From positions 1-61,093 of the forward strand of contig CALXCU010000165.1 in assembly GCA_944386885.1 (NCBI GenBank): a stretch of 61,093 nt of DNA. The letters are read 5' to 3'. Below, piece by piece: positions 1 through 8,572 of this stretch (the first letter of the stretch is position 1; each line of letters begins with the position of its first letter). Under the pieces are notes generated by a model, which saw only the letters and a list, made by a program, of their open reading frames with translations, was not told the origin of the DNA and did no database searches. Both the position numbers and the translations under genes were made by a program. The stretch is from an uncultured Oscillospiraceae bacterium. Its GTDB lineage: Bacteria > Bacillota > Clostridia > Oscillospirales > Oscillospiraceae.

Positions 1-33
1 ATTGCCACCCGGCGCAAGTACCGGGGCATGTGA
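1..33 (+). CDS. possible 3' end of a plus-strand gene
   Basis: Frame 1 reads ten codons (ending RRKYRGM) and stops with TGA at 31-33, followed 16 nt later by a strong terminator. This is what the tail of an upstream rightward gene would look like. Too little is present to identify a product, and the reading could be chance. Confidence 0.3.
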   Translation: MATRRKYRGM

Positions 34-48
34 CTCCGGGCAGAAAAA

Positions 49-91
49 CAGGGCGTCCCCGGTTCTCCGGCGAGACGCCCTGCGGTTTTTT
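49..91. terminator. bidirectional intrinsic terminator
   Basis: Arms CAGGGCGTC (49-57) and GACGCCCTG (74-82) pair perfectly. On the plus strand the stem is followed by a T-run at 86-91. On the minus strand it is followed by TTTTT (complement of 44-48). It sits between a putative rightward gene end and the leftward small gene ending at 98, so it probably serves both. Confidence 0.8.
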
Positions 92-97
92 GTCCGG

Positions 98-421
98 CTA
101 GGCTCCTAAAAAGGCCGTTAAAATTCCTGCCGCCGCCGCGACCACCGCTGCCGTGGCGGTCAGGTCCAAAAACAGGACCAGCCGTTCCCCTCTTGCAGGG
201 CGGTTTGAGGCGCGGACCTCCTCCATAGGTCTCTCCCGTTTTTCCCGCCCGGCCAGGCGGCGGCGGTAATCCTGGAGATCCAGCACCTTCCCCTGTTTCC
301 CGGCAGGGGAGCAGGCCGGCATCCGCTCCACAGCACAATTTGCTTCGCCGCTGGCCTGTTCTCTGAGTGCGCCCTCCAACCGGCCCGCGCGGATTTTCAT
401 ATTTACATATCGGGTCTCCAT
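98..421 (-). CDS. small protein with C-terminal membrane anchor, unknown function
   Basis: 107 residues. I start at the ATG at 421 rather than the upstream in-frame ATG at 478 because AAAGGAGAT lies 7 nt before it. The N-terminal 75 residues are basic and hydrophilic. The last ~25 residues form one alanine/valine-rich hydrophobic helix (from LVLFLDL to the end), which suggests a tail-anchored or single-pass protein. It is transcribed away from the jag-yidC operon and separated from jag by 166 bp. No family was recognised. Confidence 0.6.
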   Translation of the reverse strand: METRYVNMKIRAGRLEGALREQASGEANCAVERMPACSPAGKQGKVLDLQDYRRRLAGREKRERPMEEVRASNRPARGERLVLFLDLTATAAVVAAAAGILTAFLGA

Positions 422-587
422 CGGGCGGATCTCCTTTCCTCTGCTCCTTCCATTTGAGGAACTTTTGTTCGATACCAATTATACAACATCTGTTCGCATT
501 TTGCAAGCCCTTTTTCCGCGCAAAGCGACAAAAAGCCGCGGGGGACAAATAGTCCCCCGCGGCTTGGTCTTCTGTGGAAAAGCATCC

Positions 588-1379
588 TCAGCGGTGCTCG
601 CCCCGGCTGTAAGCCACCACCGTGCGGCGATTGGGCTCTGTGCCCACGGAGTAAGTGGTCACATCGGGATAATCCTGAAGCGCAGTATGGATCACATGGC
701 GCTCGTAGGCGTTCATAGGCTCCAGCGTCACATTACGGCGGTATTTGACCACCTTCCCAGCCACCTTGTGGGCCAGGCGCACCAGGGACTCCTCTCGTTT
801 GGCGCGGTAGTGCTCCGCATCCACATGAATCCGCACCCGCTTGGACTGGCCCCGGTTCACCGCGTAGACCGTGAGCTGCTGGATTGCGTCCAGGGTCTCT
901 CCCCGCCGTCCGATGAGGCCGCCCAAGTGCTCACCCACCAGCTCCACCTGGTAATTGCCCCGCTCGTCCAGGGCGATGCGGGGGGTGGCCTGGGCATCCA
1001 TATGCGCTAGAAGGCCGGTGAGGAATTTCTCAATCCGTCCGGCCACCGGGTCATCCGCCAGGGCTGGCGTGGATTCTTCCACTTTTTCCACCGAGTTTTC
1101 CACAGGTCTTTCCGGTTCTGTGGAAAAACAGGCGGCGGCCTGCGTCTCGCTGCCAGCAGACTGGGGTACTGCCGGGGCAGTTGCGGGCTTCTCCGGCTCG
1201 TCGGGCACTTCATAGGTCACCTTAACCTTAGCCGGGGCGCTGCCGATCCCCAAAAAACCCGATTTGGCCCGCTCCAGGATCTCCACCGAGACGTCATCCC
1301 GGTCCAGGCCTAACTTGACCAGCGCGGCCTCAATGGCGGCCTCCTCATTTTTGCCGGTACTTTCGATCCATTTCAGCAT
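588..1379 (-). CDS. jag: KH/R3H RNA-binding protein Jag (KhpB, SpoIIIJ-associated)
   Basis: 263 residues with the three-part Jag layout. A Jag_N domain is at about 1-50 (conserved KSGFLGIGS). An acidic linker of ~60 residues follows. A KH domain comes next (GRRGETLDAIQQL, the GxxG-type RNA-binding loop), then an R3H domain ending in NRRTVVAYSRGE. KhpB-type proteins bind RNA in the cytoplasm and are linked to cell-wall and division control. The gene lies 6 bp after yidC, as in most Firmicutes, with AAGGAGTGATC as its ribosome-binding site. The next gene in many Firmicutes, mnmE, is absent here. Confidence 0.95.
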   Translation of the reverse strand: MLKWIESTGKNEEAAIEAALVKLGLDRDDVSVEILERAKSGFLGIGSAPAKVKVTYEVPDEPEKPATAPAVPQSAGSETQAAACFSTEPERPVENSVEKVEESTPALADDPVAGRIEKFLTGLLAHMDAQATPRIALDERGNYQVELVGEHLGGLIGRRGETLDAIQQLTVYAVNRGQSKRVRIHVDAEHYRAKREESLVRLAHKVAGKVVKYRRNVTLEPMNAYERHVIHTALQDYPDVTTYSVGTEPNRRTVVAYSRGEHR

Positions 1380-1385
1380 GGCTGA

Positions 1386-2831
1386 TCACTCCTTCTCTTC
1401 TGTCTCAGGCGTGGAAGTTTCCACATGCTCCTCTGCGTCTGTGGACGCTTCCGGGGCGGGAACCTGCTCCGCAGGCTGAACCACGGTCTCTTCCGCGGGG
1501 CTCTTGCGTTTACCCTCGGGCGTCACCGCAGCTTCCTCATTCTTTTCCACAGCAGAGCTCTCCTCTGTGGTTTTTTTCTTCCGGCCAAACAGGCCCTTCT
1601 TCTCCGGCTGCTGAGGCTCGGCTTTCTTGGCGTTATCCCAGTCCCGGTCGGGGTCGTGATAGGGGGTGGGGCCGTCGGGGCTGAAGCGGTTGGGGTCATA
1701 GGCCCGGCCCCGGGCATAGGAGCGCATCCCGATCCCGCTGACGGCGATGACGGCGGAGTCGCCCTTGGAATCCTTCTCCATGGCGCTTAATAGCTCCTTT
1801 TTCTTCTTGCCCTTGGCGTTCTTGGCCTCTTCCATGCGCCGGGCCCGCTCTTCCGCGGCCTTGCGTTTGCGCTCTTTCTCCTCTTCCTTCTCCAAACGCT
1901 CCTGCTCCGCCTGCTTAGCGGCGGCCTCTTCATAGTCTTTTTTCAGAAGCTTTCCGCTGATAAACTCAGTGAACATGCTCAGCACGTTCTGGACAATCCA
2001 GTACAAGCACAGGGCCGCAGGCATGGAGAAACCAATCCACAGGGAGATCAGGGGAGAGATGATCATCATGCTCTTCATGCTGGGGTTATTGGCAGCCTGG
2101 GCGCTCTGCTTATTGATGGCGTTGGTTTTCTGGGAAATCAGGCTGAAGAGCACGCTGGACCCTGCGGAGATCACCGGCAGCAGGAACAGGGCAAAGCCGC
2201 CCTCCACCGTCCAGAACTGAAGGTTGGGCACCCGGGAGAGATCAAAAATCCCCAGGAAGTCGAAGTTCAAGGCATAAATATTGGCACCGGCATCCCCGAC
2301 GGCGGCCTGGACCGCGCTCAGGTTTTCCGGTGTAATGAAGGAAGCCAGGTAGAGCTGGTTATAGCCGCTGTCCACAAAGGCGGCGCCCGCCTCCCGGATA
2401 AAGCCGGCGTCATAGGCGGCCTGGCCCCAGTTTACCGCGTCGGCAATGGCCGGGAGCATGTCCCGGCTCACATCCATCAGATAGTAGATCGGCTCCCGGA
2501 TGATGGAGTACAGGGGCATGAGGATCAGCAGGGGAATGAAGGACCACAGGCAGCCGCTCATGGGGTTCACCTTTTCCCGCTCATAGAGCTTTTGAACCTC
2601 CTGGTTATAGCGGTCCCGATCCTTGCCGTACTGCTTTTGCAGCTGCTGCATCCTGCCCGAGAGCAGGTTCATCTGGATCATGCTCCGCTTGCCCTTGAGC
2701 TGGAAGGGAAAGAGGATGGCCTTGACCACCACGGCAAAGAGGATCAACGCCATGCCGTAGCTGCCGGTGAGGGAGTAAAAGACGTTCAAGACCCAGATAA
2801 AGGGGGTGAGTATCAGTTTGTAAAGATCCAT
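1386..2831 (-). CDS. yidC: membrane protein insertase YidC/Oxa1
   Basis: 481 residues. YidC inserts membrane proteins alone or with SecYEG. The conserved core covers about 1-295: an N-terminal membrane helix without a lipoprotein box, a cytoplasmic helical hairpin (KGKRSMIQMN), and later hydrophobic segments such as the one containing NPMSGCLWSFIPLLIL. The remaining ~185 residues form an unusually long, highly charged cytoplasmic tail: first a lysine/glutamate coiled coil, then a low-complexity acidic region. The tail carries a conserved-looking island, GMRSYARGRAYDPNRF. A GGAGG site precedes the ATG. Confidence 0.95.
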   Translation of the reverse strand: MDLYKLILTPFIWVLNVFYSLTGSYGMALILFAVVVKAILFPFQLKGKRSMIQMNLLSGRMQQLQKQYGKDRDRYNQEVQKLYEREKVNPMSGCLWSFIPLLILMPLYSIIREPIYYLMDVSRDMLPAIADAVNWGQAAYDAGFIREAGAAFVDSGYNQLYLASFITPENLSAVQAAVGDAGANIYALNFDFLGIFDLSRVPNLQFWTVEGGFALFLLPVISAGSSVLFSLISQKTNAINKQSAQAANNPSMKSMMIISPLISLWIGFSMPAALCLYWIVQNVLSMFTEFISGKLLKKDYEEAAAKQAEQERLEKEEEKERKRKAAEERARRMEEAKNAKGKKKKELLSAMEKDSKGDSAVIAVSGIGMRSYARGRAYDPNRFSPDGPTPYHDPDRDWDNAKKAEPQQPEKKGLFGRKKKTTEESSAVEKNEEAAVTPEGKRKSPAEETVVQPAEQVPAPEASTDAEEHVETSTPETEEKE

Positions 2832-2873
2832 TTACTTGCCTCCAACGTGTTTTCAGTGGGCTGGGAAACACGG

Positions 2874-3092
2874 TCAGGGCACAGGGTCATATTCAATGCT
2901 TTTCTGGCGGTGAAAGGGATGGCATTTGCTCAGCCGGCGCAGGGCCAGCAGCCCCCCCTTCCACGCGCCGTACTTTTCCACTGCCTCCAGGGCATAGGCC
3001 GAGCAGGTGGGGATAAAGCGGCAGCTGGGGGGAGTCAGAGGAGAAATATACTGCCGGTAAAACCGGATCAAGGCGAGCAGGATACGCTTCAT
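2874..3092 (-). CDS. yidD: membrane protein insertion efficiency factor YidD
   Basis: 72 residues, typical of the family, with the hallmark core [10 protein letters not shown]...[15 protein letters not shown] and the conserved cysteines. YidD is a small amphipathic inner-face protein that assists YidC. Its ATG overlaps the rnpA stop (ATGA at 3089-3092), so the two are probably translationally coupled. yidC follows 42 bp downstream. Confidence 0.95.
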   Translation of the reverse strand: MKRILLALIRFYRQYISPLTPPSCRFIPTCSAYALEAVEKYGAWKGGLLALRRLSKCHPFHRQKSIEYDPVP

Positions 3093-3436
3093 GGCCGCTC
3101 CTTTTTCAGAATCCCAAGCCGGTCCAGGGACCGCAGCAGGCTGCGCTCGATCTCCCGGTAGGGGGCAAAGGCCGCCCTCACCCGGGCTACCACCACAATA
3201 TCGTAGCCCAGGGCCAGCATATGCTCATGAATGCGGTAGGCCTCCCGAATACGGCGGCGGACACGGTTGCGCACCACCGCCTTGCCCACTTTGGACCCGA
3301 CTGTCAGGCCCAGGCGGTTCTCCCCGCCCCGGTTCTTCCGGCAGTAAACTGCAAGACAGGGCGAGACCGCCGACTTTCCCTTGGAGTAAAGACGGCGGAA
3401 GACATGATTCTGTTTGATGGAACTCGTATGCTTCAC
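3089..3436 (-). CDS. rnpA: ribonuclease P protein component
   Basis: 115 residues, usual size. Contains the RNase P protein signature around [12 protein letters not shown] (the RNR motif that contacts pre-tRNA and P RNA). It matures tRNA 5' ends with the catalytic RNA, which is not in this window. The start codon is GTG (complement of CAC at 3434-3436), with GGAG about 7 nt upstream. It belongs to the rpmH-rnpA-yidD-yidC-jag unit. Confidence 0.95.
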   Translation of the reverse strand: MKHTSSIKQNHVFRRLYSKGKSAVSPCLAVYCRKNRGGENRLGLTVGSKVGKAVVRNRVRRRIREAYRIHEHMLALGYDIVVVARVRAAFAPYREIERSLLRSLDRLGILKKERP

Positions 3437-3580
3437 ACCCTCACTCCATTTCTTTCCGCCCGGCCCATTTGGCCAGATGCTTCGCAGGGGCGGTGGGATG
3501 AACTCCCCCGCCCCTTCTTATGACGCTATGCCATTGTCTCCCAGAACGCAGCCCGTTCCAGGGGGCTTGCCCTTCTTCAC

Positions 3581-3715
3581 TTAGTGAGAGAGACGGGCGC
3601 GGCCCTTGGCGCGGCGGCGAGCCAGCACCTTGCGGCCGTTGGCAGTCGCCATACGCTTGCGGAACCCGTGCACTTTGGAGCGCTGGCGCTTCTTGGGCTG
3701 ATAGGTACGAACCAT
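3581..3715 (-). CDS. rpmH: 50S ribosomal protein L34
   Basis: 44 residues, canonical L34 length and composition: [19 protein letters not shown], then an arginine/lysine-rich tail. The start at 3715 is set by AGGAGGTG at 3724-3731 (9 nt away). Longer in-frame readings upstream lack a ribosome-binding site. First gene of the leftward operon, divergent from dnaA. Confidence 0.97.
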   Translation of the reverse strand: MVRTYQPKKRQRSKVHGFRKRMATANGRKVLARRRAKGRARLSH

Positions 3716-3832
3716 TTGCGGTACACCTCCTGTCCGTATTCTGGCAGAGTGACCCCTGCCCGCCACAACGGCCGGTCATCCGGCCGCGGTCGTCAAATCC
3801 ACATCACCCGCCCGAGGCATGGTGCATCCTGT

Positions 3833-3862
3833 ATTATAGCCCAAAGAGAAAAGCGCTGTCAA
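3833..3862 (-). promoter_or_regulatory. sigma-A promoter for the rpmH operon
   Basis: On the minus strand: TTGACA (complement of 3857-3862), an 18-nt spacer, and TATAAT (complement of 3833-3838). Both hexamers match consensus exactly. The predicted leader before rpmH is ~110 nt. Confidence 0.85.
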
Positions 3863-3909
3863 CTATATCTTTGTGTTTTTACGGGAAAACATCCTGGTTC
3901 CGCCCCTAT

Positions 3910-3941
3910 TTTTCCACATTCCGTCCCAATCCAGTGGAAAA
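3910..3941. other. upstream DnaA-box pair (oriC left sub-region)
   Basis: TTTTCCACA at 3910-3918 and, inverted, AGTGGAAAA at 3933-3941. These resemble the DnaA-box consensus TTWTNCACA or its complement with one mismatch. They lie between the rpmH and dnaA promoters, where Firmicutes carry the upstream part of a bipartite oriC and where DnaA can repress its own promoter. Only two boxes are clear, so this sub-region is weaker than the downstream one. Confidence 0.5.
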
Positions 3942-4009
3942 CTGCCCATCTGCCTGTCCTAACGCTCCTCTTAACAGGTGCATTCCGCCCGCCGGAGGAC
4001 GAAAATTCG

Positions 4010-4038
4010 TTGCCTCCCGGTGGATTTTTTGATATAAT
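4010..4038 (+). promoter_or_regulatory. sigma-A promoter for dnaA
   Basis: TTGCCT (4010-4015), a 17-nt spacer, and a perfect TATAAT (4033-4038). The transcript would start near 4045, about 60 nt before the dnaA ATG at 4105. This also argues against the longer in-frame start at 4042. Confidence 0.75.
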
Positions 4039-4104
4039 TATATGTCAACATTTATCATGGGGATGGTTTACCCGTTTCCATGTTTCCAAGGGGTGGTATC
4101 ATCT

Positions 4105-5427
4105 ATGAATTCACCAGCCGACATCTGGACCAAAGTACTCTCCCTCATGGAGGCGGATATGACCGCCACCACCATCAACACCTGGTTTGACGACGCCAAA
4201 GCCGTTTCACTGGACGCCAACCGCTTTGTTCTCCACACCCCCTCCAACTTCAAGCGGGACATCATCGTCTCCCGCTATGTCCCCGCCATTCAAAAAGCGC
4301 TCCATGAGCTCTTTTCCGCCGACTTTGAGGTCGTCGTACTGGGGGAGGGGGAGCTGGACTCCTTCTCCACGGTCACACCGGTGGAGGACAGCACCTTCCT
4401 GCCCGGCACCGAGGAGTACACATTCGAGCGCTTTGTAGTGGGTTCCTCCAACAAATTTGCCCATGCCGCCGCCCTTGCCGTGGCCGAAAACCCCGCCCAC
4501 AGCTATAACCCCCTCTTTATCTACGGGGAGTCCGGCCTGGGCAAGACCCACCTGCTCTACGCCATCGCCCACCGCATCCACGCCAACCACCCCGACTACC
4601 GGGTCATCTACCTGAAGGGAGACACCTTCACCAACGAGCTCATCCAGGCCATTCGGGAGGGCCGCAACGAGGAATTTCGGGAAAAATACCGCTCTGCCGA
4701 CGTATTCCTCATGGACGACGTACAGTTCATTGCCGGGCGGGAGTCCACCCAGGAGGAGATGTTCCACACGTTTAATACCCTCTATGAGGCTGGCCGCCAG
4801 ATCGTCTTCACTGCCGACCGCCCCCCGAAAGAGATGCTCCGGCTGGACGACCGGCTACGCACCCGCTTCGAATGGGGCCTGCCAGTCGACATCCAGCCCC
4901 CGGACTACGAGACCCGGGTGGCCATCATCAAAAATAAAGCCATTCGCCGGGGTATGAACCTGCCCGAGCCAGTCCTCCAATACATCGCGGACAATATTAC
5001 CTCCAACGTACGGCAGATTGAAGGGACTGTAAACAAAATCCTCGCCTTTCAGGAGCTGATGGGGGAGAGCGTAGACGTGGACACCGTCATCCGGGCCGTC
5101 CAGGACATGTGCAAAGACAAGGCGGAATTCCTGCCCTCCCCCGATGTCATCATCGAAGAAGTCTGTAAATTCTACAACATCGACAACGACGCCCTCCGGG
5201 GCCAAGGCCGTACCAAGGACACCGCCCTGGCCCGCCAAATCGCCATGTACCAAATCCGCCGGATGACCAACCTCTCGCTCAAAGAAATCGGCAAGGAATT
5301 TGATAACCGGGACCACACCACGGTCATGCACTCCATCGACCGGATCGAAAAACTCAAAAAGACCAACCCCGAAATTTCCGAGATCATCAAAGATATCAAC
5401 GCCAACATCAACGCCCGCTACGACTAA
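4105..5427 (+). CDS. dnaA: chromosomal replication initiator DnaA
   Basis: 440 residues starting at the ATG at 4105 (AAGGGG 11 nt upstream; the reading from 4042 would begin at the transcription start). Domain I covers ~1-80, followed by a short linker. The AAA+ domain has Walker A GESGLGKTH (~141-149) and Walker B VFLMDDVQFI. Domain IV has the DnaA signature helix-turn-helix ending in DHTTVMHSIDRIE, which reads DnaA boxes. It binds and opens oriC. The coding strand is C-rich over G, unlike recF and gyrB downstream. Confidence 0.98.
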   Translation: MNSPADIWTKVLSLMEADMTATTINTWFDDAKAVSLDANRFVLHTPSNFKRDIIVSRYVPAIQKALHELFSADFEVVVLGEGELDSFSTVTPVEDSTFLPGTEEYTFERFVVGSSNKFAHAAALAVAENPAHSYNPLFIYGESGLGKTHLLYAIAHRIHANHPDYRVIYLKGDTFTNELIQAIREGRNEEFREKYRSADVFLMDDVQFIAGRESTQEEMFHTFNTLYEAGRQIVFTADRPPKEMLRLDDRLRTRFEWGLPVDIQPPDYETRVAIIKNKAIRRGMNLPEPVLQYIADNITSNVRQIEGTVNKILAFQELMGESVDVDTVIRAVQDMCKDKAEFLPSPDVIIEEVCKFYNIDNDALRGQGRTKDTALARQIAMYQIRRMTNLSLKEIGKEFDNRDHTTVMHSIDRIEKLKKTNPEISEIIKDINANINARYD

Positions 5428-5738
5428 ATCCTCCACCAAAACCGCCCCCTATGTGGACGCAGGAAAAACCGCGCACGACCACCTTCCACATTTCCACTCA
5501 ATTTTGGGGAAATGTGGAGAAAAGACAGTGGAAATAGTTCCTCTGCCACCCTCTCTGTCAAAGCCCCGTGGAAAAACACGAATTCTGTCCACAATGGGTG
5601 TGGACGCGCAAATCCTAGCGCCGCAACGGCTTTCTTCACTTTTCCACAATTTTTTCCCCTACGACTAATACTACTAAATTTTATCCTCCCCTTTTCTCCC
5701 CATCGGAGGCTGGGAGCACCCAAACGGAGGCCACACAC
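5428..5738 (+). other. replication origin oriC: DnaA-box cluster and DnaA-trio element
   Basis: The dnaA-dnaN gap is full of DnaA-box-like nonamers: CCTTCCACA 5482-5490, ATTTCCACT 5490-5498, TGTGGAGAA 5513-5521, AGTGGAAAT 5528-5536, CGTGGAAAA 5568-5576, CTGTCCACA 5585-5593, TGTGGACGC 5599-5607 and TTTTCCACA 5640-5648. After the last box come a T/C spacer and then CTA-type triplets (CTA CGA CTA ATA CTA CTA, 5659-5676), leading into an AT-rich stretch. Read on the other strand these are the 3'-GAT-5' DnaA-trios described for Bacillus subtilis as the loading site of DnaA on the melted strand. Unwinding is therefore predicted at ~5659-5685. Confidence 0.85.
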
Positions 5739-6851
5739 ATGAAATTCTCCTGCGAAAAAACTCTGTTGCTCAATGCCATCAATACAACCTCCCGCGCCGT
5801 ATCTCCCAAAAGCACAATTCCCGCACTCGAGGGAATCCTGCTGGAAGCCGATACTGAACTGCGCTTAACAGGCTATAATCTTGAAACCGGCATCCGCACA
5901 ACCGTACCGGCCGAAATCAACGCCCCCGGCACCCTGATCCTGGGCGCCCGCCTTTTCGGAGAGATCATCCGCAAACTCCCCGACGATATCGTCATCTTCT
6001 CCGCTGAACACTATATGGTCAACATCAAATGCGGCATGAGCGAATTCAATATCTTGGGCACAGACCCCGAGGAATTCCCCGAGCTGCCCACGGTCGAATA
6101 CCAAAATTCCTTCCAAATTCAGCAGGAACAGCTCAAATCGATGATCTCCCAGACCATTTTCGCCGTCAGCGACAATGAGACCCGCCCGATCCACACCGGC
6201 TCCCTCTTTGAACTGGAAAAAAACCAGCTCACTATGGTAGCGGTAGACGGTTACCGTCTGGCACTCCGTCGGGAGGAGGTGCTGGAAAAAACAGGAGAAG
6301 ATGCATTCTCCTTCGTCGTCCCAGGGGCCGCCCTCAACGAGGTGGAAAAAATCTGCGCCCCCACAGAAGAGCCCGTAACCGTGGCCCAGGGTGCCCGCCA
6401 CATTCAATTTAAAGTTGGAAATACCATCCTGGTCTCCCGGCGTCTGGAAGGAGAATTCCTAGCCTGGCGGCAGGCCATCCCCCGCAATAACTCCATCCAG
6501 ATCCTGGGAGAAACCAGGGCCCTCCTTGCGGCCATCGACCGGGTGTCCCTCATCATCAGCGACAAACTGAAGAGCCCGCTCCGCTGCATTTTTGGCGACC
6601 AAGTTTTAAAAATCAGCACGAAAACCGCCATTGGAGACGCATACGATGAGTGCCCCATCCAGGGCAGCGGAAGTGACCTGGAAATCGGCTTTAACAACCG
6701 CTATCTGATGGACGCCCTGAAGGCGGCCCCGGCGGACAAGGTACGCTTAGAGCTCACCACCAGCGTCTCCCCCTGTGTCATCCTGCCCGCTGAGGGGGAG
6801 GAGAATTTCCTCTATATGGTGCTGCCCGTGCGCCTGAAGGCGGGCGAGTAA
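5739..6851 (+). CDS. dnaN: DNA polymerase III beta subunit (sliding clamp)
   Basis: 370 residues, standard length for the three-fold repeated clamp fold. It begins MKFSCEKTLLLNAINTTSRA and ends YMVLPVRLKAGE, matching the usual MVLPVR C-terminus. The dimeric ring tethers DNA polymerases to the template. AACGGAGG precedes the ATG. It lies directly to the right of the predicted unwinding site. Confidence 0.97.
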   Translation: MKFSCEKTLLLNAINTTSRAVSPKSTIPALEGILLEADTELRLTGYNLETGIRTTVPAEINAPGTLILGARLFGEIIRKLPDDIVIFSAEHYMVNIKCGMSEFNILGTDPEEFPELPTVEYQNSFQIQQEQLKSMISQTIFAVSDNETRPIHTGSLFELEKNQLTMVAVDGYRLALRREEVLEKTGEDAFSFVVPGAALNEVEKICAPTEEPVTVAQGARHIQFKVGNTILVSRRLEGEFLAWRQAIPRNNSIQILGETRALLAAIDRVSLIISDKLKSPLRCIFGDQVLKISTKTAIGDAYDECPIQGSGSDLEIGFNNRYLMDALKAAPADKVRLELTTSVSPCVILPAEGEENFLYMVLPVRLKAGE

Positions 6852-6907
6852 GAACTTGCGGCGCACGGGATTCATCTGCATAGCCGTGCAAGAAAGGGGG
6901 ATCCTTT

Positions 6908-7114
6908 ATGCAGGAAATCCACATAACCACAGAATTTATTAAATTGGAGGCCTTCTTGAAGTTTGCCGGGGCGGTGTCCACCGGCGGCGAGGCCAAGAAC
7001 CGCATCCAGGACGGCCAGGTGAAGGTCAACGGCGAGACGTGCACCATGCGGGGCAAGAAGCTCCGCCCCGGCGACCAGGTAGAGCTGCCCGGCTACGCGC
7101 TGAAAGTGGTATGA
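6908..7114 (+). CDS. yaaA: S4-domain RNA-binding protein YaaA (RlbA-like)
   Basis: 68 residues, essentially one S4 domain: [26 protein letters not shown], then LRPGDQVEL. The dnaN-recF-linked members of this family are small RNA-binding proteins, possibly ribosome-associated. The stop overlaps the recF ATG (7111-7114), giving a coupled pair. AAAGGGGATC provides the ribosome-binding site. Confidence 0.9.
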   Translation: MQEIHITTEFIKLEAFLKFAGAVSTGGEAKNRIQDGQVKVNGETCTMRGKKLRPGDQVELPGYALKVV

Positions 7115-8217
7115 ACGTCCGCACGCTGGAACTAGAGGGATTTCGCAATTACGCCGCCTTTCGGGCGGAGTTCGCCCCGGGGGTCAACCTCATCTACGGC
7201 GAGAACGCCCAGGGGAAGACCAACCTGCTGGAGGCGGTGGAGTATCTCTCCGGGGCCCGAACGCACCGGACCCGGGGAGACCGGGAGCTCATCGGGTTTC
7301 AGTGGGAGGACGCCCGGATCCGGGCGGAACTGGAGAGCCGGGGGCGGGATTTTTTGGTGGAGGCCCAGCTGCTTCGCGGCCGGAGAAGGAGGCTGGCAGC
7401 CAACGGCGTGCGTCTGAAGACGGCGGGGGAGCTCTCCCAGATCCTGCGCACAGTCCTCTTCTGTCCGGAGGACCTGCTCCTCATCCGGGCGGGAAGCGCC
7501 GAGCGCCGCCGTTTTCTGGACGCCTCCCTGTGCCAGCTTCGGCCCAGGTACGCCGCCGCGTTGGCGGAATACCACCGCCTGCTGGAGCATAAGACCCGCA
7601 TCCTGCGGGACTGGGAGGAAAAACCCTCTTTGCTGGATTTGCTGCCCGAGTTCAACGACCGCATGGCCCGGTGCGGTGCGGTACTGATCCATTACCGGGC
7701 GTTCTATATCCAGAACCTGGCCCAGCGGGCGGGGGCCATCCACGCCGAGTTTTCCGGCGGGCGGGAGGAGATGAGCCTGGTCTACCGGACGGTGAGCTCC
7801 ATTGCCGACCCCCTCCGGCCCAGCGCGGAGCTCTATCCTCAGCTTCTGGAGCACCAGGAATCCCACCGCCGGGCGGAACTGGAGAGCCGGCAGTGTCTCT
7901 CAGGACCTCACAAGGATGACCTGGCGGTGGAAATTGACGGGCGCAGCGCCAAACAGTTCGCCTCCCAGGGGCAGACCCGCACGGCGGCCCTCTCCCTGAA
8001 GCTGGCTGAGCGGGAGCTCCACCGGGACGATCTGGGGGAGTGGCCGGTGCTGCTGCTGGACGATGTGCTCTCCGAACTGGACCGGCGGCGCCGGGACTTT
8101 GTTCTGCGGCGCATCGAGGGAGGACAGGTCTTCATTACCTGCTGCGAGGAGGACGGCCTGGAGGGGCTGGGAGAAGGAAAGACCTTCCACATCCGCGCTG
8201 GCACCCTGGCCGAGTAA
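7111..8217 (+). CDS. recF: DNA replication and repair protein RecF
   Basis: 368 residues from the ATG overlapping the yaaA stop. SMC-like ATPase with Walker [10 protein letters not shown] (30-38), ABC-type signature LSGPHKDDL and Walker [13 protein letters not shown]. RecF works with RecO and RecR to load RecA at gaps and stalled forks. Order dnaN-yaaA-recF is as in B. subtilis. From here the plus strand becomes clearly G-rich. Confidence 0.97.
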   Translation: MNVRTLELEGFRNYAAFRAEFAPGVNLIYGENAQGKTNLLEAVEYLSGARTHRTRGDRELIGFQWEDARIRAELESRGRDFLVEAQLLRGRRRRLAANGVRLKTAGELSQILRTVLFCPEDLLLIRAGSAERRRFLDASLCQLRPRYAAALAEYHRLLEHKTRILRDWEEKPSLLDLLPEFNDRMARCGAVLIHYRAFYIQNLAQRAGAIHAEFSGGREEMSLVYRTVSSIADPLRPSAELYPQLLEHQESHRRAELESRQCLSGPHKDDLAVEIDGRSAKQFASQGQTRTAALSLKLAERELHRDDLGEWPVLLLDDVLSELDRRRRDFVLRRIEGGQVFITCCEEDGLEGLGEGKTFHIRAGTLAE

Positions 8218-8235
8218 CAGAGGAGACAGACACAT

Positions 8236-8559
8236 ATGGTGATCGCACTTTTCCTGACCCTGCTGCCTCTGCTCTTGGGAGCGGCGGCGGAATATACCGC
8301 CTTCCGCCGGACCATGCGGGAGACGGGACGGCATTGGCGCGCCCTGCGCCTGCTGCGTCTGGCCCCGCCGGTATTGGTGCTTGCCCTGGCCGCCGGTGTG
8401 GCGGCAGGCCGGTGGAGCCTCTGGCAGAACCAGGAGGTCTCCCCTCTGAGCCAGATTTTGTTCCTTCCCGGTGTGCCGGCGCTTTTTGCGCTGGTGGGAA
8501 TGGCGCTGGGCTGGCGGCTGTGGCGGCGGCGCTGGAAGCCCAAAATCATCCGGGAGTAG
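8236..8559 (+). CDS. small hydrophobic membrane protein, unknown function
   Basis: 107 residues with about three membrane segments: residues 1-20, ~43-60 (VLVLALAAGVAAG) and ~75-95 (LFALVGMALGW). A basic tail ends KPKIIRE. It sits 18 bp after recF and 13 bp before remB, so it is probably co-transcribed. No family recognised. Confidence 0.7.
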   Translation: MVIALFLTLLPLLLGAAAEYTAFRRTMRETGRHWRALRLLRLAPPVLVLALAAGVAAGRWSLWQNQEVSPLSQILFLPGVPALFALVGMALGWRLWRRRWKPKIIRE

Positions 8560-8572
8560 GAGGAGAGAAACG

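Noticed and set aside
4042..4104. Longer dnaA start at 4042
   Set aside because: It coincides with the predicted transcription start, lacks a ribosome-binding site, and adds 21 residues not seen in DnaA.
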